Part shown: one piece after another, positions 14,358 through 23,234 of the stretch
Numbering within the stretch: the first letter of the stretch is position 1
Layout: each line of letters starts with the position of its first letter
DNA from: Pseudomonadota bacterium
GTDB lineage: Bacteria > Desulfobacterota > Desulfovibrionia > Desulfovibrionales > Desulfovibrionaceae
Length of the DNA: 27,354 nt
NCBI GenBank assembly: GCA_023390395.1
Contig: JAEWCY010000186.1
Span: 1-27,354 of the forward strand
Reading direction: 5' to 3'
Made by a program: the position numbers and the translations under genes
The notes under the pieces: generated by a model
The model's database searches: none
What the model saw: the letters and a program-made list of their open reading frames with translations, nothing else
Told to the model about the DNA's origin: nothing

Positions 14358-16715
14358 CTACACCACGCCGCGTTCGTTGAAGAACGGAGCGTATTTCTTG
14401 TCCGTGCCCTTGATGTGGCCGACGAGCCAGTTCTTGAGGAAGTTCATGACCTCTGTGGTCAGGGCGGCCCGGTTGGCCCGGAAATCGTTGCCGAAGGCGA
14501 TGACCTGGTCCACGAACTTCTCGTGTTCCTTGCGGTGGTTGAGGTAGCCCGGGTACTTGTGCTTCTCCATGAGCTTCTCCTCGAAGCCGAAGTGCTCCAC
14601 CGCGTACTCCTCCAGCTCGCGCAGGATCGGCTCCACCTGCCCCTTGCCCTTGCCCGAGCGCATGGCCTCGTGGAGGTCGCAGATCATCTGCACGAGCTTT
14701 TGGTGCTGCTCGTCGATGTCCTTGATGTTCACGGCCAGGGACTGGTCCCACTGGAGAATGGCGCTGCCGATGGAGCAGGCCTTGGAGCCGCCGTTGCCGG
14801 CCGCCGTCTTGGCGGGCGAGGGGGCCGGCAGGGCCTTGGCCATGGAGGCCGCCTTGGGCTTGGCTGCTGGCAGCGGCTTGGCCTTGGCCGGGGCGTGCGC
14901 GCCGGCCGGCAACGGCCTGGCCGCCGGGCGCGAGGCGGGCAGCGGGGTCCTGGGCGCGGCGGTCACGGCGCGCGGCGGGGTGGAGACCACGCGGCGGGTC
15001 GTCCCTTCCTCGCCGGTCATGCGGCGGATGACGTCGTCGAGTTCCCCGGCCAGGGACGAAAGGGCGGTCAGGGCGGCGATGGCGGTTTCCATGCCGCTTG
15101 CGGTCTCCCCGGCGATGTGGTTGACCTCCTCCACGGCCCGGTTGATCTCTTCGGAGGTCGCGGACTGCTCCTCCGAGGCCGTGGCGATGGACTCGACCTG
15201 CGAGGCGGTGGTTTCCACGATGCCGACGATCTCGTCCATGAACCGGCCCGAGGCGGCGGCAGCCTGCGTGCTCTCCTCGATGCCGGCGGCGGCGGACTCC
15301 ACGGCGGCGATGTTCTCCCGGGCCTGGCCCTGGATGGAGGCCACGGCGTCGCCGACCTCCTTGGTGGCGGTCATGGTCTTTTCGGCCAACTTTCTGACCT
15401 CGTCGGCGACCACGGCGAAGCCGCGCCCGGCATCGCCGGCCCGGGCCGCCTCGATGGCGGCGTTTAAGGCCAAAAGGTTCGTCTGGTCGGCGATGTCGGA
15501 GATGACGTTCATGATGTGGCCGATGTTGTCGGCCTTTTGTCCCAGAAGCGTCATGGACTCCTTGAGTTCCAGGATGCGCTGGCGGATGTTCTCGATGGAG
15601 GTCACGGCCGAGCGCACGCCTTCGGCCCCGGTGATGGCCTTGGCCTTGGCCCCGTCGGCGCTGGAGGCGGCCGAGGCGGCGTTCCTGGCCACCTCGAGCA
15701 CGGTGGCGTTCATCTCTTCCATGGCCGTGGCCGTCTCGATCATGCGGTCGCGCTGGTGGCTCGCGCCGTCGGCCACCTGCCGGGCCTCGGCCAGCAGGTT
15801 GCCCGAGGCGTCCATCATGGATTCGGACACGCCCCGCGCCTTGCCGGCGGCTTCGGACATCTTGGCCAGGAGCTCCTGGCCCCGCGCCTCCTGTTCCCGG
15901 GCGACGCCCAGGGCCTTCTCGGCCTCGGCGGCGTGTTCCTCGGACTCGGCCCCCTTCTTGCGGGCCTCGGCCATGTTCGCCTCGATGGCCGTCACCATGC
16001 GGGACAGGGCGTCGCGCAATTCCGCCAGTTCCGGCGGGTACTCGCCTTCGGGCGCGGCCTTGAGGTCGCCGCCGGCCACGGCCATGGCGAATTCGCGCAG
16101 CCGGGCCAGGGGCCGGTTGAGGGTGCGGCGCAAAGTGGCAAGCACGAGCAGAAAGACCACCACGCCCCCCGCCAGACAACTCGTCTCGATGACCATGAGG
16201 CGACCGAGGTCTTCACGGTTTTCCCTGAGGACCTCCTCGAGAGCCTTGTCCAATGCGGCCGTGAGCGTGGCGGCGGAGGCCATGACCTTTTCCACGGCCG
16301 CATCGTCGGGCTTGCCGAGCAAGGTTTGGATGTCGGCGGCCAGCGCTTTGATCAGCCGATTCCCATCTGCATACAATGCCGAGGCCTCCGCTTCCGGGAC
16401 CTGGATGTCGAAACGATTCGCCCCGGAGGAGAATTCCCCGCCTTTGGTCAAGACCGTTTCCGCTTTTTCCAGGGCATCGAGTCGGGCGAGAAAGGAGGCG
16501 GCCTGGTTCGAGGCGTCGCCGCCTTTATTGCGCCGCGCCTGGCTCAAGGCGTCGTTGGCGATCTGATGCACCTGGTCCCGGAGCCAATCCGTCAGGCCGA
16601 CCGTCTGCCCATCGGCCCTCTGATCGACATAGGTGCTCCATGTGGGCACGAACATGACGCAACTCAAAAGGAACATGACGCCAAGCGAGCAGAGGATCTG
16701 CAATCGGATGCTCAT
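14358..16715 (-). CDS. Chemoreceptor with C-terminal hemerythrin domain (DcrH-type oxygen/redox sensor)
   Basis: A 785-residue protein with TM1 at about residues 5-27, a periplasmic domain (28-172), TM2 at about 173-196, HAMP (RTLNRPLARLREFAMAVAGG), coiled coil, MCP signalling domain with the standard hairpin tip, and a Pro/Ala/Lys-rich linker (about 575-645). The end (about 653-785) is a bacteriohemerythrin domain with a full diiron ligand set: His671 (in DEQH), His708 and Glu712 (HFGFE), His727 and His731 (HRKEH), His767 and Asp772 (HIKGTD). This architecture is known from DcrH of Desulfovibrio vulgaris, where the hemerythrin domain binds O2 and is thought to guide aerotaxis of an anaerobe. 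AAGGAG lies before the ATG at 16715. Hemerythrin domains act as reversible O2 binders, so the domain is cytoplasmic and senses intracellular oxygen. Confidence 0.93.
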   Translation of the reverse strand: MSIRLQILCSLGVMFLLSCVMFVPTWSTYVDQRADGQTVGLTDWLRDQVHQIANDALSQARRNKGGDASNQAASFLARLDALEKAETVLTKGGEFSSGANRFDIQVPEAEASALYADGNRLIKALAADIQTLLGKPDDAAVEKVMASAATLTAALDKALEEVLRENREDLGRLMVIETSCLAGGVVVFLLVLATLRRTLNRPLARLREFAMAVAGGDLKAAPEGEYPPELAELRDALSRMVTAIEANMAEARKKGAESEEHAAEAEKALGVAREQEARGQELLAKMSEAAGKARGVSESMMDASGNLLAEARQVADGASHQRDRMIETATAMEEMNATVLEVARNAASAASSADGAKAKAITGAEGVRSAVTSIENIRQRILELKESMTLLGQKADNIGHIMNVISDIADQTNLLALNAAIEAARAGDAGRGFAVVADEVRKLAEKTMTATKEVGDAVASIQGQARENIAAVESAAAGIEESTQAAAASGRFMDEIVGIVETTASQVESIATASEEQSATSEEINRAVEEVNHIAGETASGMETAIAALTALSSLAGELDDVIRRMTGEEGTTRRVVSTPPRAVTAAPRTPLPASRPAARPLPAGAHAPAKAKPLPAAKPKAASMAKALPAPSPAKTAAGNGGSKACSIGSAILQWDQSLAVNIKDIDEQHQKLVQMICDLHEAMRSGKGKGQVEPILRELEEYAVEHFGFEEKLMEKHKYPGYLNHRKEHEKFVDQVIAFGNDFRANRAALTTEVMNFLKNWLVGHIKGTDKKYAPFFNERGVV

Positions 16716-16818
16716 CGACGAACTCCTTGAGCCCCGGCCGCAGAGCGGCTCCCTGACGGTCCGCCGGGGCTTCGCCGTTCCAGCACGAGGCCCCGGGGGA
16801 AGTCAATGGACATTTTTG

Positions 16819-17604
16819 TTATCGGAAAAGTGCGCTACCGGCCGAGAGGATCGCCTCGAGCTCGGCGTCGCGGAGCGAGAGCCGCTTGCGCAGCCGCGCG
16901 ATCTCGACGCCCGGGTCGAACAGCGGGTAATCGCTGCCGAAAAGGATGCGCTCGCGGGGATGCGCGGCCACGATGCGGGAAAGCGTGTCGTCGTCGATGA
17001 AGGCCATGGTGCTCGACGTGTCGATGTAGACGTCCTTTCCGGCCAGGTGTTCCAGCACGTATTGCCAGTGCAGGTAGCCGCCCATGTGGGCGGCGATGAC
17101 CGTGAGCCTGGGGAAGTCGCGCAGGATGGCCGCGACCTTGGCCGGACAGGAGTTGTTCTCCTCGGGCGGCAGCCGGTCGCCCACGTGCAGCATGACCGTG
17201 AAGCGGCCGGACAGGGCCTCGAAGATGGGCCAGAGCCGGCGGTCGTCCAGGCGGAAGCCCTGGAAGTCGGCGTGGAACTTGATGCCCTTGATGCCGTTGC
17301 GCCACAGCCGCTCGAGCTCGCGCTCGAAATCCGGAAAATCCGGGTGCAACGTGCCGAAGGAGATGATCCTCGGGTTCTCGCGGTGGATGCGGATGGCCCA
17401 GTTGTTGGCCGGCACGACTTGCGCCGGGGCCGTGGCCGCGTTGTGGACCACCACCTTGTCCAGGCCCGCCGCCGTGGCCCGGGCGAGCAGGTCGTCGATC
17501 TGGCCGGTGCCCACGGGTTGGATGCCGTAGTGGCCCTCGAGCTGGGCCAGGACCTTGTCCGCGATCTTCGGATGATAGGCGTGCGTATGGATGTCGATGA
17601 ACAT
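16819..17604 (-). CDS. Amidohydrolase-2 family metal-dependent hydrolase
   Basis: The 261-residue TIM-barrel protein starts MFIDIHTHAYHP, with the HxH metal site (His6, His8). It continues with GIKGIKFHADFQGF, VMLHVGD, AAHMGG (third metal histidine) and LFGSDYPLF (catalytic Asp). These are the marks of the amidohydrolase-2 family (PF04909), which includes decarboxylases and lactonases; the reaction is unknown. The start at 17604 has no strong ribosome site. The gene is 23 bases after the thioesterase stop in the same direction and is probably its cotranscribed partner. A far longer open frame upstream on this strand is a shadow of the thioesterase gene. Confidence 0.85.
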   Translation of the reverse strand: MFIDIHTHAYHPKIADKVLAQLEGHYGIQPVGTGQIDDLLARATAAGLDKVVVHNAATAPAQVVPANNWAIRIHRENPRIISFGTLHPDFPDFERELERLWRNGIKGIKFHADFQGFRLDDRRLWPIFEALSGRFTVMLHVGDRLPPEENNSCPAKVAAILRDFPRLTVIAAHMGGYLHWQYVLEHLAGKDVYIDTSSTMAFIDDDTLSRIVAAHPRERILFGSDYPLFDPGVEIARLRKRLSLRDAELEAILSAGSALFR

Positions 17605-17627
17605 GATGCCTGATGCGGGAGGGAAGG

Positions 17628-18062
17628 TTAAACGGTGAAAAGCGCCCGCAGCCAGTCCGGCACGGCCATGGGCCGGCCGCTTGGCGCGGTGCAGGCGTGG
17701 AGCGTCTCGCCCGCAGCCAGGAGCACGGAACCCTCGGGCGGGCCGTAGAGCTGGTAGGCGAAGGCGATGGAGGCGCGGCCCCAGGCGCTGACGGCCGTTC
17801 GCACCACGACCTCGTCGTCGTAATGCGCCGGCCGCAGATAGCGCACGGCCAGGTCGCGCACGGGCAGCCACACCCCGCGCGCCTCGACCTCGGCGTAGCT
17901 CATGCCGCGCTCCCGGATGAAATGGCCCCTCCCCCGCTCGAACCAGTGGGGATAGTGCCCGTAATAGGCGTAGCCCATGCGGTCGGTCTCGCCGTAGGAG
18001 ACCGTCAGCGCCAGCCGGGAATCGGGCGAGGGAAACTCCTCGGGCTTGAGGAAAAGCGTCAT
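17628..18062 (-). CDS. Acyl-CoA thioesterase, 4HBT/YbgC hotdog family
   Basis: The 144-residue hotdog-fold protein has the catalytic region ETDRMGYAYYGHYPHWFERGR, in which the Asp of ETDRMG corresponds to the active-site Asp of 4-hydroxybenzoyl-CoA thioesterases. ERGMSYAEVEARGV and LAVRYLRPAHYDDEVVV follow, as in YbgC/FadM-type enzymes. It hydrolyses acyl-CoA thioesters of unknown chain type. The ATG at 18062 overlaps the TGA stop of the upstream phosphoglycerate-mutase-like gene (ATGA), so translation is probably coupled. Placement behind an amino acid gene does not have an obvious metabolic reason. Confidence 0.88.
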   Translation of the reverse strand: MTLFLKPEEFPSPDSRLALTVSYGETDRMGYAYYGHYPHWFERGRGHFIRERGMSYAEVEARGVWLPVRDLAVRYLRPAHYDDEVVVRTAVSAWGRASIAFAYQLYGPPEGSVLLAAGETLHACTAPSGRPMAVPDWLRALFTV

Positions 18063-19285
18063 GAACGTCCGCCTGGTCCTGCGTCGCCTTTGGCCCAGGC
18101 GGCGGCCCGGGGCAGCAGGGCATGTCCCGGGGCGACGACGAGGCCGGTCTTCGCCGCCTCGCGTTCGCTGAAGGCGGCCACGCCCGAGGGAGTTACGCCC
18201 CGCTTCCAGAAAAGGAAAGGCACGGGATCGGCCGTGTGCGTGCGGATGGCGATGGGCGTGGGGTGGTCGCAGGCGATCAGGAAGGCCGCCTCGTCGCCCA
18301 GGGCCGCCAGCATCGGCGCGACCACCCGGGCGTCGAACCGGGCCACGGCCTCGGTCTTGGCCGCGGCGTCGCCGCCGTGGCCGCACTCGTCCGGGGCCTC
18401 GACATGGACGAAGACGAAGTCGCCGTCTTTTAAAAATTCGAGCGCGGCCGCCACCTTGCCCTCATAGTTGGTGTCGAGCAGCCCCGTGGCCCCGGGAACG
18501 TCCAAAACGGCCATGCCGGCGGCCCTGCCCAGGCCCTTGACCAGGTCCACGGCCGAGACCACCGCGCCGCGAAGGCCGAAGGTCGCGGCGAAATCGGGAA
18601 GCGAAAGCGCCCTGCCCTGGCCCCAGGGCCACACGGCGTTGGCCCTGCTCGGGTTGTCCGGGCCGGCGAGGAGCCCGGCCGCCCGCCGCACGAAGTCCCA
18701 CAGGGCCGGGGCGTGGCGCATTGCGGCCAGATCCGGGGCGATGCCCTGGTCCGTGATGTCGTGGGGCGGGCGCACGGCCAGCCCCGCCTCCTCCCGGCCG
18801 GCCGCGCCCCGGGCCACCAGCAGGTGGCGGTACTGCACGCCCGCAAAAAGCGAGTACCCCTCGGGCAGGCATTCCCGGGCCAGGCGCTCCACCAGCCGCG
18901 TGGACGCCTCCGTGGCGATGTGCCCGGCGGAATAGTCGCGCATGAGACCGTCGTCGGAAAATTCGCTCACCGTCACGGTGTTGAGCCGAAAGACCACGTC
19001 GTCGCCGGCCAGGGCGAGCCCCATGGCCGCCGCCTCGATGGGGCCGCGTCCGGTGTGGTGGGCGGCCGGGTCGAAGCCGAGCAGGGACATGTTGGCCACG
19101 TCCGAGCCCGGGGCCATGCCCTGGGGCACGGTGCGGCAAAGCCCGACCCGCCCTTCCCGGGCCAGACGGTCCATGACGGGCGTATCCGCCGCCTCCATGG
19201 GCGTCCTGCCGCCCAGTGCCGTGACGGGCAGGTCGCCCATGCCGTCGGCGATGAGGAAAACGAGTTTGTGGGAATTGGGGATCAA
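18059..19285 (-). CDS. Phosphoglycerate mutase-superfamily protein (ApgM/COG3635), probable alternative homoserine kinase
   Basis: The 408-residue protein belongs to the alkaline phosphatase/phosphoglycerate mutase superfamily: LIADGMGD (metal Asp), GSDVANMSLLGFDP (Ser61 is the probable phospho-acceptor), GRGPIEAAAMG, HVEAPDECGHGGD and ACDHPTP...THTADPVPF (metal Asp and His). This is the archaeal-type ApgM group. A subset of it was proposed, and modelled in TIGRFAMs, as homoserine kinase in genomes lacking ThrB. The gene lies in the same strand group as hom, which supplies homoserine, so the homoserine kinase role is preferred. The TTG start at 19285 has GGAGG upstream, while ATG 19348 lies within a hairpin repeat and is rejected. 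A phosphoglycerate mutase role cannot be excluded. Confidence 0.8.
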   Translation of the reverse strand: MIPNSHKLVFLIADGMGDLPVTALGGRTPMEAADTPVMDRLAREGRVGLCRTVPQGMAPGSDVANMSLLGFDPAAHHTGRGPIEAAAMGLALAGDDVVFRLNTVTVSEFSDDGLMRDYSAGHIATEASTRLVERLARECLPEGYSLFAGVQYRHLLVARGAAGREEAGLAVRPPHDITDQGIAPDLAAMRHAPALWDFVRRAAGLLAGPDNPSRANAVWPWGQGRALSLPDFAATFGLRGAVVSAVDLVKGLGRAAGMAVLDVPGATGLLDTNYEGKVAAALEFLKDGDFVFVHVEAPDECGHGGDAAAKTEAVARFDARVVAPMLAALGDEAAFLIACDHPTPIAIRTHTADPVPFLFWKRGVTPSGVAAFSEREAAKTGLVVAPGHALLPRAAAWAKGDAGPGGRS

Positions 19286-19301
19286 GAAGAGCCTCCGGCG
19301 G

Positions 19302-19337
19302 CCAGAGGGAAACTTTTTGAAAAAAGTTTCCCTCTGG
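19302..19337. terminator. Perfect 17-bp hairpin with T-run between the DJ-1 and ApgM-like genes (repeat copy 1)
   Basis: Arms 19302-19318 and 19321-19337 are perfectly complementary around a 2-base centre and both contain a run of five A/T pairs, so a 12-bp stem (CCAGAGGGAAAC) with an A/T-rich loop forms in either direction. It lies directly downstream of the DJ-1 stop (19355) and upstream of the ApgM-like start. On the reverse strand it is followed by CCGCCGGAGGC, shared with the second copy near 20124. Confidence 0.7.
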
Positions 19338-19354
19338 ACTCCTTTCAAAAACTT

Positions 19355-19996
19355 TTAATGGCGGGGCAACTGCACTCGGCGCTTGTTCCCCTCTGGGGAG
19401 AAGTATTCCAGGTGGCGGGCGGTGGCTTGGGCCGCGGGCTCGCCGAAAAAACGCGCGGCGAGGCGCAGGCCGAGGTCGATGCCGGCGCTGATGCCGGCGC
19501 TGGTGACCACGTCGCCGTCCTCCACCACATGCTGGTCGTCTACGACCGTGACGTCGGGAAAGCTGGCGCGCATCCAGTCGAGGGAGCGCCAGTGGGTGGT
19601 CGCCCGCCGGCCGGCGAGCAACCCGGCCTTGCCGAGCAGCATGGAGCCGGTGCATACGCCGGCCACGGTCCCGGCCCTCGCCCCGGTGTCCCTGATCCAG
19701 CCGACGAGCGCCGCGTCGTCAAGGGCGGCGCGCACGCCCCAGCCGCCCGGAACGAGCAGCACGTCCGGCGCGGGGCACTCCCCGAGCGTCACGTCGGGCA
19801 GAAAGCGCGCCCCGTTGGCGCTGGCCACGGGATCGAGGCTCGCCGCCGCGAGCCGGACGCGAAAAGGCGACGGCTCCTCGCGCCGCCTCGCCTCGTCCAG
19901 GCGGCAGGCGGACAGGGCCTCGTAGGGGCCGCAAAAATCGAGCAGCTCCACCTCCGGAAACACCAGGATCGTCACCTCGATGCGCCGTCCGCCCAT
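19355..19996 (-). CDS. DJ-1/PfpI-family protein, isonitrile hydratase-like
   Basis: The 213-residue protein starts MGGRRIEVTILVFPEVELLDF and has the class I glutamine amidotransferase-like nucleophile elbow AGVCTGSMLLGKAGLLAGR, with Cys115. RATTHW follows directly, the typical sequence of the isonitrile hydratase/AraC-sensor subgroup. PGGWGVRA and SAGISAGIDLGLRL are further family landmarks. The function may be hydratase, glyoxalase or stress-related, and it cannot be fixed from sequence. ATG 19996 is preferred over an upstream ATG at 20077 because the family begins at the first beta strand. It stands between hom and the ApgM-like gene and may be an insertion into an older amino acid cluster. 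Confidence 0.83.
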   Translation of the reverse strand: MGGRRIEVTILVFPEVELLDFCGPYEALSACRLDEARRREEPSPFRVRLAAASLDPVASANGARFLPDVTLGECPAPDVLLVPGGWGVRAALDDAALVGWIRDTGARAGTVAGVCTGSMLLGKAGLLAGRRATTHWRSLDWMRASFPDVTVVDDQHVVEDGDVVTSAGISAGIDLGLRLAARFFGEPAAQATARHLEYFSPEGNKRRVQLPRH

Positions 19997-20096
19997 GGCT
20001 TGGCCCTCGCCTTTCCCCTGCCCAGCGAAAAACCGGCTTGCGCCGGCCCTCGCTGTCAAGTTTCCCCTGCCTCGCATCTCCCCCTTGCGGGGTGGT

Positions 20097-20134
20097 CCAG
20101 GAGGGGCCCTCGGCCCCTCCTGGCCGCCGGAGGC
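20097..20134 (+). repeat. Hairpin repeat copy 2: stem-loop plus conserved CCGCCGGAGGC tail
   Basis: A perfect 12-bp stem (20097-20108 with 20112-20123, loop CTC) is followed by CCGCCGGAGGC and then a TTCTTC-rich run. The flanks TCCAG...CTGG plus the CCGCCGGAGGC tail match the reverse-strand hairpin at 19302-19337, whose stem sequence is otherwise different. It lies just after the end of hom (20160), in opposite orientation to it. Confidence 0.6.
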
Positions 20135-20159
20135 ATTCTTCTTCTCTTCTTTCCCTTCT

Positions 20160-21457
20160 CTACAACACCCGGAAATGCACCGTTCCGGGTTTGATGAAGG
20201 GCATGTCCGCGGCGTCTTCGAGCACGCCCTGGATGGCCCGTTCCGTGGCCTCGTGGGTGAGGAACACGATGGGCACGTAGCCGTCCTCGGGCTCGCCCTT
20301 CTGCACGGCCTGGCGGATGCTCACGCCGTGCACGCCCATGGACTTGGAGATGGCGGCCATGACCCCGGGCTGGTCCTTGACCGTGAAATGGATGTAGTGC
20401 GGGCACACGGCGTCGTCGAGGTCGAGGACGTCGGCGTCGGGCAGGGGCTCGGCGACGAAGCCGGTATTGTTGGGCACAACGCCGGCCCGGGACAGGGCCA
20501 TGATATCGGACAGCACGGCGCTGCCCGTGGGCAGGTCGCCCGCGCCCCGGCCGTGCAGCAGGATGGAGCCGGCGGCGTCGCCCTCCACGCGCACGGCGTT
20601 GTAGGCCCCCTTGACGCTGGCCAGCAGGAAGTCCTGGTGCACGAGCATGGGGCACACGCCGGCCACGAGCCTGCCATCGGCCTCGTGGACCTGGCCGATG
20701 AGCTTGATGGTGTAGCCGAACTCGCCGGCGAAGCGGATGTCCTCGGGGGTGACGCGGGTGATGCCTTCGACGAACAGCCGCGACAGCGGGAGGTTCTGTC
20801 CGTAGGCCAACCGGATGAGCAGGATGAGCTTGTGGGCGGCGTCGATGCCCTCGATGTCCAGCGTCGGATCGGCCTCGGCGTAGCCCAGTTCCTGGGCCTT
20901 GCGCAATGCGTCGGCAAAGGGCAGGCCCTTGTCGCTCATGCTGCTGAGGATGTAGTTGGCCGTGCCGTTTAGGATGCCGATGATGCTCTTGATGCGGTTG
21001 CCGGCCAGGGACTCCTTGAGGGTCTCGACGATGGGGATGGCCCCGGCGCAGCTGGCCTCGTAGTAGAGCCCCAGGCCCTTTGCGGCGGCCAGGGCGAAGA
21101 GTTCCGGCCCGCGCTCGGCGAGCAGGGCCTTGTTGGCCGTGACCACGTGCTTGCCGGCGCAAAGGGCCTGGTGGATGAGCGCGAAGGCCGCGTCGATGCC
21201 GCCCATGAGCTCGACCACGATGTCGATGTCCGGGTCGGCCACGAGATCGGCGGGATCGGCGGTCAAGGCGACGCCGGCGGGCAGGGTCACGGCGCGCGGC
21301 TTGGCAAGGTCGCGCACCAGGACCTTGCGCACGACGAGGCCGCGCCCCAGACGCCGCCTGATCCAGTCGGCGTTGCGCTCCAGTATGGCCACGAGGCCGG
21401 ACCCGACGGTGCCGAGTCCGGCCAGTCCTATACGAACGGGGGCGTCGTTTGCGGCGT

Positions 21458-21461
<4 letters not shown>
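20160..21461 (-). CDS. hom: Homoserine dehydrogenase
   Basis: The 433-residue enzyme reduces aspartate semialdehyde to homoserine with NAD(P)H, the branch point to threonine and methionine. The N-terminal Rossmann motif is GLAGLGTVGSGL. The homoserine dehydrogenase signature includes GILNGTANYILSSM and EADPTLDIEGIDAAHKL, which contain catalytic and substrate residues, and the C-terminus is an ACT domain (HFTVKDQPGVMAAISKSM), the usual threonine-feedback site. The length is normal. The ATG at 21461 overlaps the TGA of the upstream aminotransferase gene (ATGA), so the two are translationally coupled. No thrB or thrC lies in the window, but a candidate homoserine kinase of a different superfamily lies downstream on the same strand. 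Confidence 0.95.
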
Positions 21462-22630
<1,169 letters not shown>

Positions 22631-22745
22631 GCCCTGGACTCCTTTTGAGGGGGCTGGCTGATGCCGAGGGGGGAGCATAGCCGCGGGGCCGGCGCTCTGT
22701 AAAGGGCTAGAAGCAAAGGATGTGCATGACATGGCGGAATTTTTC

Positions 22746-22774
22746 TTGACCGGCCGAGGCCAAGTGTTTATCAA
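22746..22774 (+). promoter_or_regulatory. Sigma70-type promoter of tRNA-Ser
   Basis: TTGACC (22746-22751), a 17-base spacer, and TATCAA (22769-22774) fit the -35/-10 consensus closely. The -10 ends 10 bases before the first tRNA base, which is compatible with transcription starting in a very short leader. Confidence 0.7.
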
Positions 22775-22784
22775 GCCGTGTTGC

Positions 22785-22881
<97 letters not shown>

Positions 22882-22888
22882 TTTCCGG

Positions 22889-22926
22889 AAAAGCCGCCCA
22901 TGGCTGGGCGGCTTTTCGTTTTTTCT
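22889..22926 (+). terminator. Intrinsic terminator of tRNA-Ser
   Basis: A 12-bp stem (AAAAGCCGCCCA, 22889-22900, with 22905-22916, loop TGGC) is followed by CGTTTTTTC. It begins 9 bases after the encoded CCA. Confidence 0.9.
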
Positions 22927-23234
22927 CCCTCCGACAGGGGCAAGCAAGGCAAACCGCCGGCCCCGTCGGCCGGCTTCGCCGCGAAGGGACGCCGTCCCCG
23001 GCACTGCCGCCTCGCCGGCGGGCTGCCCACCTCCCCTTTTCGTCTTGCCATCCGATGACGAATGTTTCGAACCAGCCGGACGGGTTGACGACATGTCGCC
23101 AATCGAATAGTCGGTATAAATACGGCGAACCGGAACGCGCGAAAGCATTCCAAAGATTGCACGGAGAATACGGGAAGTCCTCAGTGCGTATGACGTCACG
23201 TCCATCTCGTCGCAAGGCGAAAGGGGGCACGGTC
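22927..23234. other. Spacer upstream of the glucoamylase gene
   Basis: These 308 bases have no supportable gene. The left half is GC-rich with a short GCCGGCC/GGCCGGC hairpin. The right half (from about 23050) is poorer in GC and holds a TATAAA at 23115-23120 without a matching -35 at normal spacing. An in-frame extension of the glucoamylase back to 23055 is Arg-rich and lacks a signal peptide at its start, so it is not coding. Confidence 0.5.

Noticed and set aside
13804..16179. 791-codon reverse frame across both chemoreceptors
   Set aside because: It is mainly an alternative frame of the hemerythrin chemoreceptor gene with Arg/Gly-rich content, and its other end is the antisense of the forward receptor.
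14557..16566. 669-codon forward frame rich in Ser, Ala and Met opposite the hemerythrin chemoreceptor
   Set aside because: Antisense of a gene with clear MCP and hemerythrin motifs; its composition is what the complement of Ala/Glu codons produces.
18713..20194. 493-codon forward frame opposite the ApgM-like and DJ-1 genes
   Set aside because: Antisense shadow, Gly/His/Arg-rich, without motifs; the reverse-strand genes are well supported.
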